From Fontibacter flavus (GTDB taxonomy: Bacteria > Bacteroidota > Bacteroidia > Cytophagales > Cyclobacteriaceae): 64,000 nt of DNA. Shown piece after piece: positions 61,553 to 64,000 of the stretch. Numbering within the stretch: the stretch's first letter is position 1; each line of letters opens with the position of its first letter. A program made the translations under genes and the position numbers. Location of the stretch: contig NZ_JBHLWI010000007.1 in NCBI RefSeq assembly GCF_042432905.1, forward strand, positions 76,802-140,801, in the 5' to 3' direction. Below the pieces are notes generated by a model. It saw only the letters and a program-made list of their open reading frames with translations. It was not told where the DNA came from and searched no databases.

Positions 61553-62161
61553 GAATTGATCAAAAAACTTTTTAGAGTCAATCAAATAAGATTTAGGCTT
61601 TTCTGCCATTTTTTTGACAGATTTTTCTCTGGAATCATAAAAAAATTTCAGCCTACTTAAAATATACAGGATTAATTTAAATTAATTTAGATTAATTCTT
61701 TTATTTTCTAAACTTTAGTTTAGTCGTTAAAATCTTATATTCTTTCACCAATTATAAATGATAATTTCTCTCGCAATATCTTGACACTTTATTTCGATAT
61801 CCCAACTCTTTGATAATTAAGGTGATAAATTGTATAAGATGTATGAATGTTATTTCTCTGCTAACAAACAAAGCACCTTACTTAATGATATTGTATTTGT
61901 TTACTTCAATGATAAATTGTTTTTACATTTTTAAAAAAGTATTTTAAATGCATTTTTTTGTATTACAAATTATTTCATTATAATTGCATAATGGAATTTG
62001 AATTTTGCTGATACAGTCTAAAATCTAAATATTTCAACTTAATTAATACTATTTAATCAATTATTATAAGCACATCGAAACAAATGTGACTGACCGGGCG
62101 AAGCTGTACCAATACATGAATATTATTCATATATTTCAGTTTTGACAATTACACCTAAACC
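61553..62161. other. Long AT-rich leader upstream of the polysaccharide export genes
   Basis: About 610 nt without an open frame, strongly AT-rich apart from a small GC-richer patch (62090-62107). It contains three 10-bp tandem repeats (61671-61698) and a small palindrome, ATGAAT/ATTCAT around 3 nt at 62116-62130, just ahead of the next ATG. The length and position fit a regulated leader for a surface-polysaccharide operon; no promoter match was convincing. Confidence 0.55.
61671..61698 (+). repeat. Three imperfect 10-bp tandem repeats (ATTAATTTAA type)
   Basis: The units are ATTAATTTAA, ATTAATTTAG and ATTAATTC, each ten bases apart, so they face the same side of the helix. They lie 460 nt before the export lipoprotein gene. 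They could be binding sites or a local slippage product. Confidence 0.6.
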
Positions 62162-62944
62162 ATGAAGAAACTCTTTACCCTTACGCTTTTATCCCTTACC
62201 CTTTTTTCCTGTGCCAAAAGGAACCTCGTCTACTTCAGCGACATCGAAACCTATGAGGACTACTCCGTGCCGGTCGGACAGTTTACCGAACCCAGGATCC
62301 AGCCCGATGACCTGCTCAGCATCACGGTCACCAGTCTCAACCCCGAATCAAACATGCTCTTCAACGTAGGCGTACTCATGCCTTCCGGCGACAGGGCCAA
62401 TACCGTCGTCTCAAGCCCGGTCAACGAAAACTATCTCGTCGACAAGGACGGCTTCATCAACTATCCCGTTATCGGTAAAATCTCCCTCAACAGGCTCACC
62501 AAACAGGAAGCCGTAGACAAAATGGCCGGCCTCGTCAGTGAATACGTCAAAGATCCTATCGTCAACATCAGGTTCACCAATTTCAAGGTCACCGTCATCG
62601 GTGAAGTGCAGAAGCCTGCTTCTTTTGTCATCCCGACCGAAAAAATCACCGTTCTCGAAGCACTCGGAATGGCAGGCGACATGACCGCCTACGGCAAAAG
62701 GGAAAACGTGATGGTCATCAGGGAAAAAGACGGAATGAGGACCGCCGCAAGACTGAACCTCAATGACAAAGCCGTTCTCGCCTCCCCTTATTACTACCTG
62801 CAGCAGAATGATGTGGTCTACGTAGAACCTTACAAAACAAAGGCTATACAGGCGGACACCAACCCAAGGACTTTTGCCATCATCTCCAGTGCCCTCAGTC
62901 TGGCAGTTGTCATTTTCGTCAACCTCAGATGGGCAATACAGTAA
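62162..62944 (+). CDS. Polysaccharide export outer-membrane lipoprotein (Wza-like)
   Basis: Forms the periplasmic/outer-membrane exit for capsular or extracellular polysaccharide. It has 260 residues. The lipobox is LFSC (Cys17); the poly-export domain begins IQPDDLLSITVTSLNPESNM, with YLVDKDGFINYPVIGKI and VDKMAGLVSEYVKDPIVNI, then an SLBB domain (VTVIGEVQKPASFVIPTEKI) and a C-terminal hydrophobic helix (AIISSALSLAVVIFVNLRWA). Codons end mostly in C, unlike the AT-ending codons of genes to the left. The chain-length gene follows 36 nt later, the usual order in such loci. Confidence 0.93.
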   Translation: MKKLFTLTLLSLTLFSCAKRNLVYFSDIETYEDYSVPVGQFTEPRIQPDDLLSITVTSLNPESNMLFNVGVLMPSGDRANTVVSSPVNENYLVDKDGFINYPVIGKISLNRLTKQEAVDKMAGLVSEYVKDPIVNIRFTNFKVTVIGEVQKPASFVIPTEKITVLEALGMAGDMTAYGKRENVMVIREKDGMRTAARLNLNDKAVLASPYYYLQQNDVVYVEPYKTKAIQADTNPRTFAIISSALSLAVVIFVNLRWAIQ

Positions 62945-62980
62945 AACCGACAATAACAATTCCGATATCCCAATCTCAAA

Positions 62981-64000
62981 ATGGACTTATCTGAAATAAT
63001 CAAAGAACTGGAAGAAGAGGAAAACAGAAAAATGGGCAAAACCGGCCCCAATTACAAACTCCTGCTCTTCAAATACCTCTCCAAGTGGAAATGGTTTGCC
63101 GCAGGCATTGTGCTCTGCTTGGCTGTAGCCTTCCTCGTAGCACATTTTTCAACACCACAGTTCCAGATCAAAGCCACTCTCCTGCTCAAGGACAAGGAAA
63201 AAGGGGCCGACTTCAGCTCAAATGCCGTGGTCAACAACATGATGGGGTTTGCTCCCTCTTCATCCGTGGAAAACGAAGCCGAGGTCTTCAAAGCACAAAG
63301 CCTCATGATAAAGGCATGCCAGGAACTCCGGCTCAACAACAACTTCTATGTCCCAAGGGGGTGGATGAGGTGGAAGGAAATATACGGAAACGAAGTCCCG
63401 TTCAAGATCACCATACATGAAATCAACGAGTTCCAACCGGAAGTAGACCGCAACTATATCATACTGGAAGCGGCCGGGGACAACTCCTTTACCGTCGACG
63501 ATCCACTTGCCGGAACCGGGACTTTTTCCTACGGAGAAAAAATAGCAAACTTCTTCGGAACCTATTCCGTCGAACCGAACCCGGATTACAACCCCATCTT
63601 CGAAAACCTCGAACAGCCCGTCAGGATCAGCTTCTTTGACCATGTGGCTATCGGAAGGGCACTCGCACAGGAACTCGATGTCAAAATCGTCAACAAGCTC
63701 GCTTCGGTCATCGAAATTTCTATCAACCAGCAGCATCCACTCAAAGGCAAGATACTCCTCGAAAAACTCATCGAGGTGTACAACATGGAAACCGAGGACG
63801 ACAAGAACAGGACTGCCCTCAACACCATCGCCTTCATAGACGAACAGCTCGTCGACCTTACCGCCGAACTCGAGGAAATCGAAAAAAAAGAAGAACAGTT
63901 CAAGCTACGCAACAACATCACCGATGTCGGGTCTGAATCTCAGTTATTCCTGTCCAGCACTGCAGCAAACAGACAGCAGATCAGTGAGCTATCCGTGCAG
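62981..64000 (+). CDS. Chain-length determinant / GumC-Wzc-like protein, C-terminal part beyond window
   Basis: Polysaccharide co-polymerase working with the Wza-like protein. The frame runs from the ATG at 62981 to the window end (340 codons, no stop). After a cytoplasmic N-terminal tail (LSEIIKELEEEENRKMGK), a membrane helix (WFAAGIVLCLAVAFLVAHF) leads into the periplasmic Wzz domain (FQIKATLLLKDKEKGADFSS, VENEAEVFKAQSLMIKACQE) and a coiled-coil stretch (IDEQLVDLTAELEEIEKKEE). It may continue into a second helix and a BY-kinase domain, which cannot be seen. Codon use is as C-rich as in the preceding gene, and several long open frames in other phases are shadows of that bias. Confidence 0.88.
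   Translation, partial: MDLSEIIKELEEEENRKMGKTGPNYKLLLFKYLSKWKWFAAGIVLCLAVAFLVAHFSTPQFQIKATLLLKDKEKGADFSSNAVVNNMMGFAPSSSVENEAEVFKAQSLMIKACQELRLNNNFYVPRGWMRWKEIYGNEVPFKITIHEINEFQPEVDRNYIILEAAGDNSFTVDDPLAGTGTFSYGEKIANFFGTYSVEPNPDYNPIFENLEQPVRISFFDHVAIGRALAQELDVKIVNKLASVIEISINQQHPLKGKILLEKLIEVYNMETEDDKNRTALNTIAFIDEQLVDLTAELEEIEKKEEQFKLRNNITDVGSESQLFLSSTAANRQQISELSVQ

Noticed and set aside
61553..62161. Search for a tRNA or small RNA gene in the leader
   Set aside because: No cloverleaf-like pairing, T-loop sequence or strong hairpin with T-run could be recognised.
62411..62959. 182-codon minus-strand open frame opposite the Wza-like gene
   Set aside because: Acidic low-complexity translation (Asp/Val/Phe-rich) that mirrors the biased codons of the real gene.
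63085..63921. Several long open frames in other phases and on the minus strand inside the last gene
   Set aside because: They arise from the C-rich third positions of the GumC/Wzc-like gene and encode low-complexity, family-less protein.
1..64000. CRISPR array, prophage or integrase
   Set aside because: No regularly spaced repeats, no integrase or phage structural genes seen; the XRE-S24 repressor has no phage neighbours.

Overview
The window looks like the chromosome of a Bacteroidota bacterium, probably a Cytophagales/Cyclobacteriaceae-type relative. Three things point there: the Bacteroidota-type promoter core (-7 element TAnnTTTG) recurs upstream of genes, Shine-Dalgarno sequences are weak, and several families typical of the phylum are present (gliding lipoprotein GldH, an IPExxxVDY-type protein beside pyruvate kinase, RicT followed by gldH, an Lgt with a large insertion). 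By eye the DNA is moderately AT-rich in genes and very AT-rich between them. No rRNA, tRNA, CRISPR array, transposase or prophage was found.

Layout. 1-6582 (minus): a central-carbon operon with a 2-oxoacid dehydrogenase E2 (cut by the window edge), E1 beta, E1 alpha, an acetate-CoA ligase and PEP synthase. 6732-14738: rluF, an OmpA-like lipoprotein, a LexA/CI-like repressor with a small partner and palindromic operator candidates, an exported flavodoxin, an SDR, an S10 peptidase, a short SSB and phosphofructokinase. 14740-26868: miaA; a five-gene operon running from two response regulators to RqcH; pyk; then acpP-fabF-rnc, nadE and lgt. 26850-34143: yidD and four cell-surface genes (BamA-like barrel, PorV-like protein, HhH/barrel protein, large zinc protease). 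34178-42274: an operon kdsD-manC-mazG plus a 50-residue DUF2256 gene, then recQ, purD, ricT and gldH. 42264-50804: a giant SF1 helicase with an SDR, rlmD, an XPF-type nuclease and thiL. 50780-51397 is an outer-membrane protein gene broken by an in-frame stop.

From about 51.8 kb surface-polysaccharide functions appear in blocks interleaved with housekeeping genes. The first block is a secreted lyase-like protein plus a Gfo/Idh/MocA dehydrogenase and an aldo/keto-reductase-like protein. Then come mce, an A-type Fe-S carrier and gcvT. A phosphoglycosyl transferase and a degenerate mannose-1-phosphate guanylyltransferase follow, then comB and prs. After a 0.6 kb AT-rich leader, a Wza-like export lipoprotein and a Wzz/GumC-like chain-length protein run off the right edge. 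These last two genes have strikingly C-rich third positions compared with everything before them.

The most interesting items are: the autoregulated-looking XRE-S24 module, the mannose-1-phosphate guanylyltransferase paralogue with a ruined nucleotide-binding signature, the giant helicase with a decayed Vsr-like tail, a bacterial XPF/ERCC4 nuclease, a kinase-less phosphorelay co-transcribed with RqcH, and the nonsense-broken porin-like gene whose remnant carries the thiL promoter. All functions are inferred from sequence motifs read by eye; no database search was possible.
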